DNA from: JBEVJC01 sp040510375
Lineage (GTDB): Bacteria > Bacteroidota > Bacteroidia > Chitinophagales > Chitinophagaceae
Assembly (NCBI GenBank): GCA_040510375.1
Contig: JBEVJC010000015.1
Coordinates: 1 to 64,000 of the forward strand
Direction: 5' to 3'
Length of the DNA stretch: 64,000 nt
Shown here in pieces: positions 50,919 to 59,199 of the stretch. The notes under the pieces are model-generated. The model was not told where the DNA came from, ran no database searches, and saw nothing but the letters and a program-made list of their open reading frames with translations. How positions within the stretch are numbered: position 1 is the stretch's first letter; the number at the start of each line of letters is the position of its first letter. A program made the translations under genes and the position numbers.

Positions 50919-51467
50919 GTGGCCGTGGCTTCCGGGATTGCAAGCGTATGGTTCAGCCGCAGGGAAAGTTTACTTACTTATCCGACCGGACTAACCGGCA
51001 GCATTCTTTACATTTACCTGAGTCTCCGGGTGCATCTACCCGGCGAAGCAACAGTGAACCTCTACTACACCATTATGAGTATCTACGGCTGGTACTGGTG
51101 GGCACGCAGGGACCGCAATCACGAAAAGATCCTGCATATCACCTGGTCGGACCAGGCAATGTGGTGGAAACAGATTCTCTTTTTTTTATTTTTTTACCTG
51201 GGCTTCTGGGTTAGTCTGACCTGGCTCAAACCATATTTCAACGAATCAATTCCCTGGGCCGACTCCTTTGCTTCCGCAACGGCATTTACCGGTATGTGGT
51301 TAATGACGCGCAAAAAAGTGGAGAGCTGGTACTGGTGGATCGCCACCAATGTTGTTTCAATCCCGTTGTATTTTATCAAGGGGCTGGTGGTGACCAGCGT
51401 TTATTACCTGGTGTTACTCCTGCTTGCATTCTGGGGACTTAATAGCTGGCGAAAAAAAGCAGGCTGA
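50919..51467 (+). CDS. pnuC: PnuC-type nicotinamide riboside transporter
   Basis: 182 residues from the GTG at 50919. Membrane helices and family motifs are clear: GIASVWFSRRESLLTYPTGLTG near the start, YYTIMSIYGWYWW and ESWYWWIATNVVSIPLYF. It moves nicotinamide riboside into the cell by facilitated diffusion, trapped by the kinase encoded next. The start is uncertain: no ATG exists in frame; the frame is open back to 50844 (directly after the M23 stop) with only ATT or CTG options, and the extra residues would lengthen the first helix. The NadR-type kinase begins 28 bases after its stop. Confidence 0.88.
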   Translation: MAVASGIASVWFSRRESLLTYPTGLTGSILYIYLSLRVHLPGEATVNLYYTIMSIYGWYWWARRDRNHEKILHITWSDQAMWWKQILFFLFFYLGFWVSLTWLKPYFNESIPWADSFASATAFTGMWLMTRKKVESWYWWIATNVVSIPLYFIKGLVVTSVYYLVLLLLAFWGLNSWRKKAG

Positions 51468-51495
51468 TTTTTACTCACCTGTACTAAATTGCCCT

Positions 51496-52101
51496 ATGGA
51501 TGTTCGGAAAATTGTGATCCTGGGACCGGAGAGCACCGGAAAAAGCGTACTAAGCCAGCAACTGGCCGATCACTTTAATACCTTGTGGTGCCCTGAGTTT
51601 GCACGTGAATATCTTACAGAATTCGGCAGTTCCTATACTTACGATGACCTGCTGGTTATTGCCCGTAACCAGGTACGTACGGAAGATGAACACCTGGAAC
51701 TGGTTCGTAAAAAGCAAACTGATCCATCAGGTTTAAACACAGATACAACCAATCAATTATCAGTTGGCAATGCCGGACCACTCCTTTTCATCGATACGAA
51801 TATGTATGTAATGAAGGTTTGGTGTGAATATGTTTTCAATAACTGCCACAGGTATATCCTGGATCAGATCATTGAACGCCCGTACGATCTTTATCTTCTT
51901 TGTAACACCGACCTGCCCTGGGTAAAGGATGACCTGCGCGAATATCCTGATCCTGAAAACAGGCAGCGTCTTTATTCCATTTATAAGGACCTTATGATAA
52001 ACCAGTCCGTTCCATGGGTGGAAATTGCAGGGGATTATTCGCAGCGACTGCCCACTGCCATCAGGGCCGTGAACGACCTGTTACGCTCGTCTTTGTTTTA
52101 A
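51496..52101 (+). CDS. nadR: NadR-type ribosylnicotinamide kinase
   Basis: 201 residues from ATG 51496. P-loop ILGPESTGKSVLSQQLA, FAREYLTE and later DLPWVKDDLREYP with LPTAIRAVNDLL match the C-terminal kinase domain of NadR; the adenylyltransferase and DNA-binding domains of full NadR are absent. It phosphorylates nicotinamide riboside to NMN, making a salvage pair with PnuC upstream. The last 41 bases overlap the 3' end of the convergent mtgA gene. Confidence 0.9.
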   Translation: MDVRKIVILGPESTGKSVLSQQLADHFNTLWCPEFAREYLTEFGSSYTYDDLLVIARNQVRTEDEHLELVRKKQTDPSGLNTDTTNQLSVGNAGPLLFIDTNMYVMKVWCEYVFNNCHRYILDQIIERPYDLYLLCNTDLPWVKDDLREYPDPENRQRLYSIYKDLMINQSVPWVEIAGDYSQRLPTAIRAVNDLLRSSLF

Positions 52102-52807
52102 CATCATTACCGATCAGTTCTGCTATTTCCGGATCGGGGCGAAGGAAACGCATTTGTGTCATGATCTCCCTTGAACGGCGTAACATATATGCAGAAGGAG
52201 GTTTCACTTTATAAAACTTTGGATTGGGAAGACAGGCTGCAATCAGCGACGCTTCCTGGGGAGTAAGATTGGCGGCCCGTTTATTAAAATAAATATTGGC
52301 AGCGCGTTCAATACCAAATATTCCATCACCCATTTCAATAACGTTGAGATAAACTTCCAGGATCCGTTTTTTACTCCAGAACAATTCGATCATAAAGGTG
52401 AAATAACCCTCGAGGCCTTTCCTGAACCAACTACGGCCCTGCCAAAGGAAAACATTTTTTGCTACCTGCTGGCTGATGGTACTTCCACCGCGGACTGTGC
52501 GTCCCGGTTTTTTCTTATTGTAATCCATCGCCTTCCTGATACTCTTCCAGTCGAACCCGCTATGATCAGTAAATTTCTGGTCCTCCGATGAAAGCACCGC
52601 CAGTCGGGCGTTTGGGGAGATTTGATCACGGTCCACATAGTCGCGTTTCAAACCATGCCCTGTTATCCAGCTTACCAGTTGTGTTATTGTAATCGGGGGA
52701 TTGACCCACTTCAACAGGATGATGTAGGCGAATTGCGCGATAAAAAGGATCAGGAAGATCCTCTTGGTCCATCGCCATATACGGGGGAAAAGTCCTTTCG
52801 TGGTCAT
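52061..52807 (-). CDS. mtgA: Monofunctional peptidoglycan glycosyltransferase
   Basis: 248 residues from ATG 52807 (a TTG at 52819 is also open). One N-terminal membrane helix (about 12-31), then the GT51 domain: SSEDQKFTDHSGFDW with the catalytic Glu, RGGSTISQQVAKNVFLW, KRILEVYLNVIEMGDGIFGIE and AANLTPQEASLIAACLPNP. No transpeptidase domain. It polymerises lipid II into glycan strands. Its 3' end overlaps that of the NadR-type gene, so the two mRNAs are complementary there. Confidence 0.94.
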   Translation of the reverse strand: MTTKGLFPRIWRWTKRIFLILFIAQFAYIILLKWVNPPITITQLVSWITGHGLKRDYVDRDQISPNARLAVLSSEDQKFTDHSGFDWKSIRKAMDYNKKKPGRTVRGGSTISQQVAKNVFLWQGRSWFRKGLEGYFTFMIELFWSKKRILEVYLNVIEMGDGIFGIERAANIYFNKRAANLTPQEASLIAACLPNPKFYKVKPPSAYMLRRSREIMTQMRFLRPDPEIAELIGNDVKTKTSVTGRSRP

Positions 52808-53034
52808 TGAGCCCTGCAATATTATAAATTAAATCATAACGAGCTCCAAACGCTTTATAAGTAACGTAAAAATCCTGCGTTATCAAACGGAACTTCCGGC
52901 ACGCCAGGTATTTTTTCCAAAGTGTAACAAACGAAGGACTTCCCGGGCAGTCTTTGTAACCGCGGAACAGGCAACGCGCACCATTGAGGGAGTTCCGGAA
53001 ATGCGGATACCGGATAGGGATCTTTATGCTGAAC

Positions 53035-53664
53035 TTAATGTTGCATCACAAGTAATCCCCAGATAAGTGCCACACCGAATATAATCAGGATGATCCCGTT
53101 CAGCCGGTTAATAAGATGGATATTATGGGGTGTAAGCCGGTTGCGGATTTTACCGGCCAGTAACACTTTTGCCACATCAAGGGCAAGCACTACTATAAGG
53201 CAGGTGGTGAATATAACAATCCTCGCCTGGATTCCATGTGCGATGAATGCGGTTGACCAGGTGATCCAGAAAAGAATACATCCCGGGTTAAGCACATTCA
53301 TGATATATCCCGACATAAAGATTTTGGCATAATGTCCTGCACCTAAGATGAGAATAGGTTTGCTACCTTCCTCGGTTATCTTTATTTTTTTAAAGAACAG
53401 GAAATAAATTCCCATGGACACAAGGAATGCGCATCCTGCGATACCTATCTGTGAACTGTATTCTTTCAATTCAGCAAATAACTGGGTAAACACATTACTG
53501 ATAAGCACAAGCGTGATATCACTTGCTGAAACACCGGCCACGAAGGCCATTCCACCCCTGGTGCCATTGTTCAGGCTTTGTTTGATCGTGGAGAACAATA
53601 CGGGACCGACAGCAATACTGAGCAGCAATCCTAACCCGATTCCCTGGATGAGCGACTGAATCAT
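53035..53664 (-). CDS. LysE family transporter
   Basis: 209 residues, six hydrophobic helices. GLLLSIAVGPVLFSTIKQSLNNG and GGMAFVAGVSASDITLVLIS are the LysE/RhtB start; NVLNPGCILFWITW is the family helix-4 motif. These export amino acids or related small molecules. It lies 12 bases downstream of the GH3 gene on the same strand, which suggests co-expression and perhaps export of the conjugate or of the amino acid used by GH3 (inference). Confidence 0.9.
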   Translation of the reverse strand: MIQSLIQGIGLGLLLSIAVGPVLFSTIKQSLNNGTRGGMAFVAGVSASDITLVLISNVFTQLFAELKEYSSQIGIAGCAFLVSMGIYFLFFKKIKITEEGSKPILILGAGHYAKIFMSGYIMNVLNPGCILFWITWSTAFIAHGIQARIVIFTTCLIVVLALDVAKVLLAGKIRNRLTPHNIHLINRLNGIILIIFGVALIWGLLVMQH

Positions 53665-53676
53665 GTGGCTCTTGAA

Positions 53677-55209
53677 TTAAACAGTCCCGGTGGATAAAAA
53701 CCTGTTCCAGTCGTCCAGCATTTTCCCTTTCATAACGCGTGGAAATTTATGTTGACTTCCCAGTTTTCCTTTCAATTGCATAAACTGCATAAATTTTTCT
53801 TCAGGCAGTACCTCAAGGTACACCTCTTTCAGTGCACTATCCCGTTCCACAGCATAATCGTCATTCAGTTGCCGCAGGCTTTGATCGATAAAACAACGGA
53901 GATCTTCGGCATTAATACTGTCGTTACTTGCCACATACCATTTGTGCGCAAAGAAACTACCGTGTGGAAACCCAACTACCGTATACTCGGGGATACTGAT
54001 ATTGAATTTTTCGGAAGCAAGCTCAATCGCCTTGTTCATATTGTCGACGCTGAGGTGTTCACCGGTCAGGCTAAGGAAATGTTTGGTTCTTCCTGTAATC
54101 TGGACTTCACTTTTTTCAAGGTCAACAAATTTGATTGTATCGCCGATCAGGTAACGCCAGGCACCGGCATTGGTACTCATCAGCAGTGCATATTCTTTTC
54201 CTTCTTCCACTTCATTGATCATCTTTGCTTCCGCATTGGGAAGGATTTTTCCGTCGGCATCAAAATTCCTGTCATCGAACGGCACAAACTCAAAGAAAAT
54301 ATTATTATTCAGCACCAGCTGCATTCCCTTTGCGTGTTCCCGCATTTTATACCCTATAAATCCTTCGCTCGACAAATAGTTTTCGATATAAACAATGGGC
54401 CGGCCAAGTAATTTTTCAAAACCCTTTTTATAAGGTTCGAATGCCACACCGCCATGTACAAAAACGCCGAAGTTTGGCCAGATTTCGTGAATATTTTTAA
54501 GCTTGTAATGTTCGATCACCATTTCCATACACATCTGGCACCAGGCCGGCACTCCCACGATGTATCCGATATCCCAGTCCCGCGCGTGTTCCACAATTTC
54601 ATTCAGTTTCTGGTTCCAATCCTTGATGGCGGCAATCCGGCCTCCGGGTTTATAAAAAGTCTGGAACCAGAACGGTCTTTTTTTGGCCAGGATCCCGCTC
54701 AGATCGCCCGCATACCAGCCCGCCTCGCCCTTTTGAAGGTCGGTAGCACCCCCAAGCATCAGGAATCCCTTGGTGAGGGCCTTCCGGTTGGCGTCTTCAT
54801 AACCAAAAACACTGATAAGCTGGCGGATATAATTGATACTGTTGCTGCGTAAGAGATCCTTTGTAACAGGAATATATTTACTGGCCGACTCTGAGGTGCC
54901 GGAACTCAGCGCATAATATTTGATTTTGCCGGGCCAGGTCACATCTGGTACTCCTTCAAGTGTCTTTTTCCACCATTCTTCGTAAATCTTGTTGTAATCA
55001 TGGATCGGGACCTGTTGCCGGAAGCGGGCTACCGGGTTTTTGCTGTAAAGGGCTCCATCAAAACGGTAAAACTGACCGAATTCAGTAAACCGCGCTCTTT
55101 TAAGTAACTTCTTCAATACCCTGATCTGCTGGCGGCGCGGGTCGTTTGGAGGAATTCTGAGGGCCGCTGCCAGGGCCTTTGGTAATTTTATGTCGATAAT
55201 GGATGCCAT
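53677..55209 (-). CDS. GH3 family acyl-adenylating enzyme
   Basis: 510 residues, full length for bacterial GH3-like proteins. Adenylate-forming motifs: YALSSGTSESASKYIPVT (ATP-binding loop), YLSSEGFIGYKM, LLMSTNAGAWRYLIGDTIKF (the YxxGD region) and KHFLSLTGEHLSVDNM. Plant GH3 enzymes join amino acids to jasmonate or auxin; bacterial members have mostly unknown acyl substrates. Paired with a LysE exporter 12 bases downstream. Confidence 0.92.
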   Translation of the reverse strand: MASIIDIKLPKALAAALRIPPNDPRRQQIRVLKKLLKRARFTEFGQFYRFDGALYSKNPVARFRQQVPIHDYNKIYEEWWKKTLEGVPDVTWPGKIKYYALSSGTSESASKYIPVTKDLLRSNSINYIRQLISVFGYEDANRKALTKGFLMLGGATDLQKGEAGWYAGDLSGILAKKRPFWFQTFYKPGGRIAAIKDWNQKLNEIVEHARDWDIGYIVGVPAWCQMCMEMVIEHYKLKNIHEIWPNFGVFVHGGVAFEPYKKGFEKLLGRPIVYIENYLSSEGFIGYKMREHAKGMQLVLNNNIFFEFVPFDDRNFDADGKILPNAEAKMINEVEEGKEYALLMSTNAGAWRYLIGDTIKFVDLEKSEVQITGRTKHFLSLTGEHLSVDNMNKAIELASEKFNISIPEYTVVGFPHGSFFAHKWYVASNDSINAEDLRCFIDQSLRQLNDDYAVERDSALKEVYLEVLPEEKFMQFMQLKGKLGSQHKFPRVMKGKMLDDWNRFLSTGTV

Positions 55210-55332
55210 GCTTCAGGGATCGGTATACTGTATTTGGTTAAGGATCAAAAAACTGCCGGTCCGCAAAATAATGCATTGCCTACAGACCGCCACGTAAAGG
55301 GCAACAATAAATACGCCACCTGGGGGGTGACA

Positions 55333-57279
55333 TTAATTCCCAAGATTCCGGTACCATCTGCAAATCAGTTGTAAATCGGTATAGGGATCATACTTTTCTG
55401 CATAATTGGAATCCAGCACCTCTTCATACGACCCATTCGGCGTACAGGCAGCGCCAGCCCTGCTTCCGGCCGGAGAAATAATTGCCGGGCGAAGCGCAGG
55501 GAGTCCGTCACCATTGCCCATATAACCCACCCAGGTTTTGCGGCCAACCATGACTTCTAGGCAGTTCCGCAGAAAGGAACCGGGTTGGCGGACTATTAAA
55601 AACTGAACTGGAAAAAAGACAAACGATACTACAGCTATGCCCAAATCAACCAGTCGTTTCCAGCGGCGGTAAAATGGTTTTGTTATCCGGTAACGGTCGT
55701 CGGGGGAAAAAGCATCGCCCGACCGGTTGGTTGAATCACTTCCGACCATACTCCCCGACCCGGAATAATGCACCCGGATGCTGAGCGTTTTGCCGATTGC
55801 CTGCATATGATCGATCAGTTCTTTTACCGGCATTTCACCCACACAGTAAATCAGATCCCTTGTGGCGGGTGTCCTGCGACTGATCACTTCCTTCATATTC
55901 TTCCAGAAAGCTTCGTTTCCCTGTTCCCGTTTTAACGCCTGCAGGATATTTGCCGTGGTGATTCCCGGAGAATGCCGGAGCAGTTGTTCCACCTCCCGGT
56001 ACTCCTTCGCTGACCCCACAACCAGGGCCATGCCGGTTGAGGAACTGGTGCCGATTGGTATGATACCTGAGTATATCAGGATCCTCCGGAAAACTGCAAT
56101 GGTTAAAAAGGAGAATACCGAACCAAGTAGGATAATACCCCTTGAAAAACGAAAACTTTCCGGCAGCAGGGAATAAAGAGCCAGCACCAGTAATGTTCCG
56201 GCTAGTGCGGTTTTCCACAGGTTACCCGTTTTATACCAGCGGTCGTACAATCCTGCATAATACGCAATCACCAGATATAACAGGCTCAGGGTTGCAAAGC
56301 TGGACCAGATCAACACGGCATCGTAGTCGGTATTGGTTTTCACCCAGGCACTCCAGCATTTTTTCGCCAGAAAGAACGATAATAAAATCAATGCCGCATC
56401 AATTATTGGCATCCCGATAAACCGGATAAACCGACCAAAGGCAGACAACACAGCCCGGAGACCAATGGCCAGCTGGATGGAAAAATTAAAAACCCTTGCC
56501 CTTGTTTTTCCATAATGTTTTTTTACAAACAGGCTCATTGCCTGATAAAACATCCTGACATAATTAGCTGAAGCCTTACGCGTACTCTCCCCCTTGAAAT
56601 GTATGATGGAAGCTCCGGCGAAATAATAATTTTTAAACCCCGCCTCCTGGATGCGGTAGGTAAGGTCGATGTCTTCGCCATACATGAAAAACGTTTCATC
56701 AAATCCGCCGGTAATGTCAAGCACCGCCCGGGGGATCATCAGGAATGCTCCCGATAAAACATCCACCTGCTGATCAATACTGGCATCGAGGTGCCCGAGA
56801 TGGTAACGGGAAAAAACAGGTGAGCGGGGAAACATACGGGCCAGTCCCGTGAGTTTATAAAAAGCAGTAAGTGGTGAGGGAAAAGCCCGTTTCGATTCAC
56901 GTAAAAACCGGCCACGTCCATCGATCATCCGCACACCAAGCGCACCGGCGTCAGGTCGCCTCTCCAGGAAGTTTATACAACGGGAAAATATGTCTTCAGG
57001 AACAATGGTATCCGGATTGAGAAATAAAATGTATTTCCCGCGGGCCCTTGCCAGTCCCTGGTTACAGGCCTTTGCAAAACCAATATTCTGTTCGTTTGCA
57101 ACAAAGATTACTTCGGGGAACAGTGGCCGGAGATAGGCCAGGCTATTGTCTTCCGAGTTATTATCGATCACGATTACTTCGATCCTTGTTGCCACAGCAG
57201 CTGCAAGTACAGACCGGAGGCTCTGCTCCAGGAAGTACTTTACATTGTAATTGACTATAATAACAGACAGGATCACCAA
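55333..57279 (-). CDS. GT2 glycosyltransferase fused to a membrane/sugar-transferase-like region
   Basis: 648 residues. GT-A domain about 1-270: SVIIVNYNVKYFLEQSL, VIVIDNNSEDNS, ILFLNPDTIVPED and GGFDETFFMYGEDIDLTYRIQEAG. Then four or five membrane helices (about 285-405), a Rossmann-like stretch (MALVVGSAKEYREVEQLL) and a segment like the start of polyprenol-phosphate sugar transferases (RRWKRLVDLGIAVVSFVFFP), but without the usual catalytic Asp-Glu block. It ends with GRKTWVGYMG and a tail. Likely role: surface polysaccharide assembly. No in-frame ATG exists; TTG 57279 and GTG 57276 are the candidate starts, just downstream of an in-frame stop. Confidence 0.85.
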   Translation of the reverse strand: MVILSVIIVNYNVKYFLEQSLRSVLAAAVATRIEVIVIDNNSEDNSLAYLRPLFPEVIFVANEQNIGFAKACNQGLARARGKYILFLNPDTIVPEDIFSRCINFLERRPDAGALGVRMIDGRGRFLRESKRAFPSPLTAFYKLTGLARMFPRSPVFSRYHLGHLDASIDQQVDVLSGAFLMIPRAVLDITGGFDETFFMYGEDIDLTYRIQEAGFKNYYFAGASIIHFKGESTRKASANYVRMFYQAMSLFVKKHYGKTRARVFNFSIQLAIGLRAVLSAFGRFIRFIGMPIIDAALILLSFFLAKKCWSAWVKTNTDYDAVLIWSSFATLSLLYLVIAYYAGLYDRWYKTGNLWKTALAGTLLVLALYSLLPESFRFSRGIILLGSVFSFLTIAVFRRILIYSGIIPIGTSSSTGMALVVGSAKEYREVEQLLRHSPGITTANILQALKREQGNEAFWKNMKEVISRRTPATRDLIYCVGEMPVKELIDHMQAIGKTLSIRVHYSGSGSMVGSDSTNRSGDAFSPDDRYRITKPFYRRWKRLVDLGIAVVSFVFFPVQFLIVRQPGSFLRNCLEVMVGRKTWVGYMGNGDGLPALRPAIISPAGSRAGAACTPNGSYEEVLDSNYAEKYDPYTDLQLICRWYRNLGN

Positions 57280-57322
57280 CGAAATAAACTATTTATTGCC
57301 GTAACAGCAAAGAAAGGAAAAC

Positions 57323-57330
57323 TATCTTTG
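57323..57330 (+). promoter_or_regulatory. TAnnTTTG -7 element of the inositol monophosphatase gene
   Basis: TATCTTTG, exact match, ends 3 bases before the ATG at 57334, the same near-leaderless geometry as recA. Confidence 0.5.
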
Positions 57331-57333
57331 CGT

Positions 57334-58113
57334 ATGTTTAAAAATACACTCTTCGAAGCTATTCATGCGGGTGCAGGGGAAGTTACAAGGTTCTTTAACC
57401 AGAAGTTCACCATCAGTAATAAAGAAGGCATCAATAACCTGGTAACAGAAGCAGACCATGCATCGGAAAAAGCCATTTTTTCTGTGATAAAAAAACATTT
57501 CCCCGGTCATTATATTCTTAGTGAAGAGTCGGGCGAAATTGTCCAGGATTCCACCTATAAATGGATCATCGATCCCATTGACGGGACCATCAATTTTGCC
57601 CACGGGATCCCGCTGAACTGTATTTCGATTGGCCTGGAAAAGGACGGCGAAATGTTGATGGGTGCTGTTTTCAACCCGCATCTTAATGAAATGTTTTTTG
57701 CAGAAAAAGGCGGGGGCGCTACGTTGAATGACACTGCTATCCGTGTCAGCAACGAAACCTCGGCCATGAAATCCTGCCTGGTCACGGGTTTCCCGTATGT
57801 GTACCTGGACATGCCCAATGGCCCGCTTGATGTTTTTGAACGTTTTATCCGTAAGGGAGTGCCGGTAAGGCGACTGGGTTCCGCCGCTATTGACCTGTGC
57901 TGGGTCGCATGCGGACGGTTTGATGGTTTTTATGAACATAAACTTGAAGCATGGGATAGTGCTGCAGGTTACCTGGTAGTACAGGAAGCAGGTGGAACAG
58001 TAACAGATTTCAACGGCGATAAATACTCGCCTTACCAACACCGGATCCTTGCCACCAATGGAAAGATCCACGAAGAAATGCTCGACTTTATCAACAACCG
58101 TGTGAAGGACTGA
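57334..58113 (+). CDS. Inositol monophosphatase family protein
   Basis: 259 residues from ATG 57334. Metal-binding motifs are intact: the first in ILSEESGE, the second DPIDGTINFAHG and the third EAWDSAAGYLVVQEAGG. Family reaction: hydrolysis of inositol-1-phosphate or similar sugar phosphates with Mg2+. In bacteria the group (SuhB) also modulates ribosome and transcription factors. It precedes thiL by 33 bases, so they may share a transcript. Confidence 0.94.
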   Translation: MFKNTLFEAIHAGAGEVTRFFNQKFTISNKEGINNLVTEADHASEKAIFSVIKKHFPGHYILSEESGEIVQDSTYKWIIDPIDGTINFAHGIPLNCISIGLEKDGEMLMGAVFNPHLNEMFFAEKGGGATLNDTAIRVSNETSAMKSCLVTGFPYVYLDMPNGPLDVFERFIRKGVPVRRLGSAAIDLCWVACGRFDGFYEHKLEAWDSAAGYLVVQEAGGTVTDFNGDKYSPYQHRILATNGKIHEEMLDFINNRVKD

Positions 58114-58146
58114 GTGCAGGTATTTAATTTATAAAGGACCATTTTT

Positions 58147-59178
58147 ATGAGTGAAGAAAGAACGGAGATTGCATCGTTGGGTGAATTCGGGCTCATCGAT
58201 CATCTTACAAGGAATATTGAATTGCAGAACGCATCATCCCTTGTTGGCGTGGGTGATGACGCTGCCGTAATAGACCATTTTGGTAAACAAACCGTGATCA
58301 GCACCGACCTGCTGATCGAGGGTGTACATTTTGATCTTATGTACACACCACTCCGGCACCTGGGTTATAAATCAGTAGTGGTGAACCTGAGTGATATTTA
58401 TGCAATGAATGCAGTGCCCACCCAGATTGTTATTGGCATTGGTTTCAGTAACCGCTTCAGCCTGGAAGCACTGGATGAATTTTATGAAGGCGTATATGCG
58501 GCATGTAATAAATATGGAGTGGACCTGGTAGGTGGAGATACTACTTCATCGCAGCGCGGTTTTATCATTTCCGTAACGGCCATCGGAGAAGTGGCGCCCG
58601 ATCAGTATGTTAAGCGGAGCACGGCCCGGAAGGGCGACCTGCTCTGTGTTTCAGGCGATCTGGGTGCAGCCTATGTAGGGCTGCTGTTTCTGGAAAGGGA
58701 GAAAAAGATTTATCTTGAAAGCCCGGGTGTTCAGCCCGACCTGGAAGGCGAAGCGTACGTGGTGGGCAAATTACTTAAACCGGAAGCACGTAAAGATATT
58801 ATTGAGTTTTTTGCCGAAGCAGGTGTACGGCCTTCGGCAATGATGGATGTCAGTGATGGACTGAGCTCGGAGATCCTTCACATCTGTAAAGACAGTGCCC
58901 TTGGCTGCGTGGTATATGAAGACAAACTTCCCATTTCAGAAGAAATGAAAATGGCTGCTTACAAATTTGAGATCGATCCAACTGCATGTGCATTAAGCGG
59001 AGGGGAAGATTATGAATTGTTGTTCACCATTCCGCAGGAAGATTATGATAAACTGGTATTGAACGAACAGATCAGTGTTATTGGATACATGACCGAACCC
59101 GGTGAAGGCAGCAAGATCATAACCAAGGGAGGTAGTACCTATCCACTGACGGCCCAGGGATGGAATCATTTAAAGTAA
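58147..59178 (+). CDS. thiL: Thiamine-monophosphate kinase
   Basis: 343 residues. The N-terminal half has the AIR-synthase-like fold: GVGDDAAVI, STDLLIEGVHFDL, VNLSDIYAMNAVPTQ and GVDLVGGDTTSS; the C-terminal half has MMDVSDGLSSEILHIC and LSGGEDYELLFTI. It makes thiamine diphosphate from thiamine monophosphate and ATP, the last step of the pathway. No TPP riboswitch is seen in the short upstream spacer. The S41 peptidase gene follows after 21 bases. Confidence 0.95.
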   Translation: MSEERTEIASLGEFGLIDHLTRNIELQNASSLVGVGDDAAVIDHFGKQTVISTDLLIEGVHFDLMYTPLRHLGYKSVVVNLSDIYAMNAVPTQIVIGIGFSNRFSLEALDEFYEGVYAACNKYGVDLVGGDTTSSQRGFIISVTAIGEVAPDQYVKRSTARKGDLLCVSGDLGAAYVGLLFLEREKKIYLESPGVQPDLEGEAYVVGKLLKPEARKDIIEFFAEAGVRPSAMMDVSDGLSSEILHICKDSALGCVVYEDKLPISEEMKMAAYKFEIDPTACALSGGEDYELLFTIPQEDYDKLVLNEQISVIGYMTEPGEGSKIITKGGSTYPLTAQGWNHLK

Positions 59179-59199
59179 CCGGTCACCCAAGTTCTGATC

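Noticed and set aside
58114..58146. TPP riboswitch before thiL
   Set aside because: The spacer is only 33 bases and lacks the THI-box motifs.
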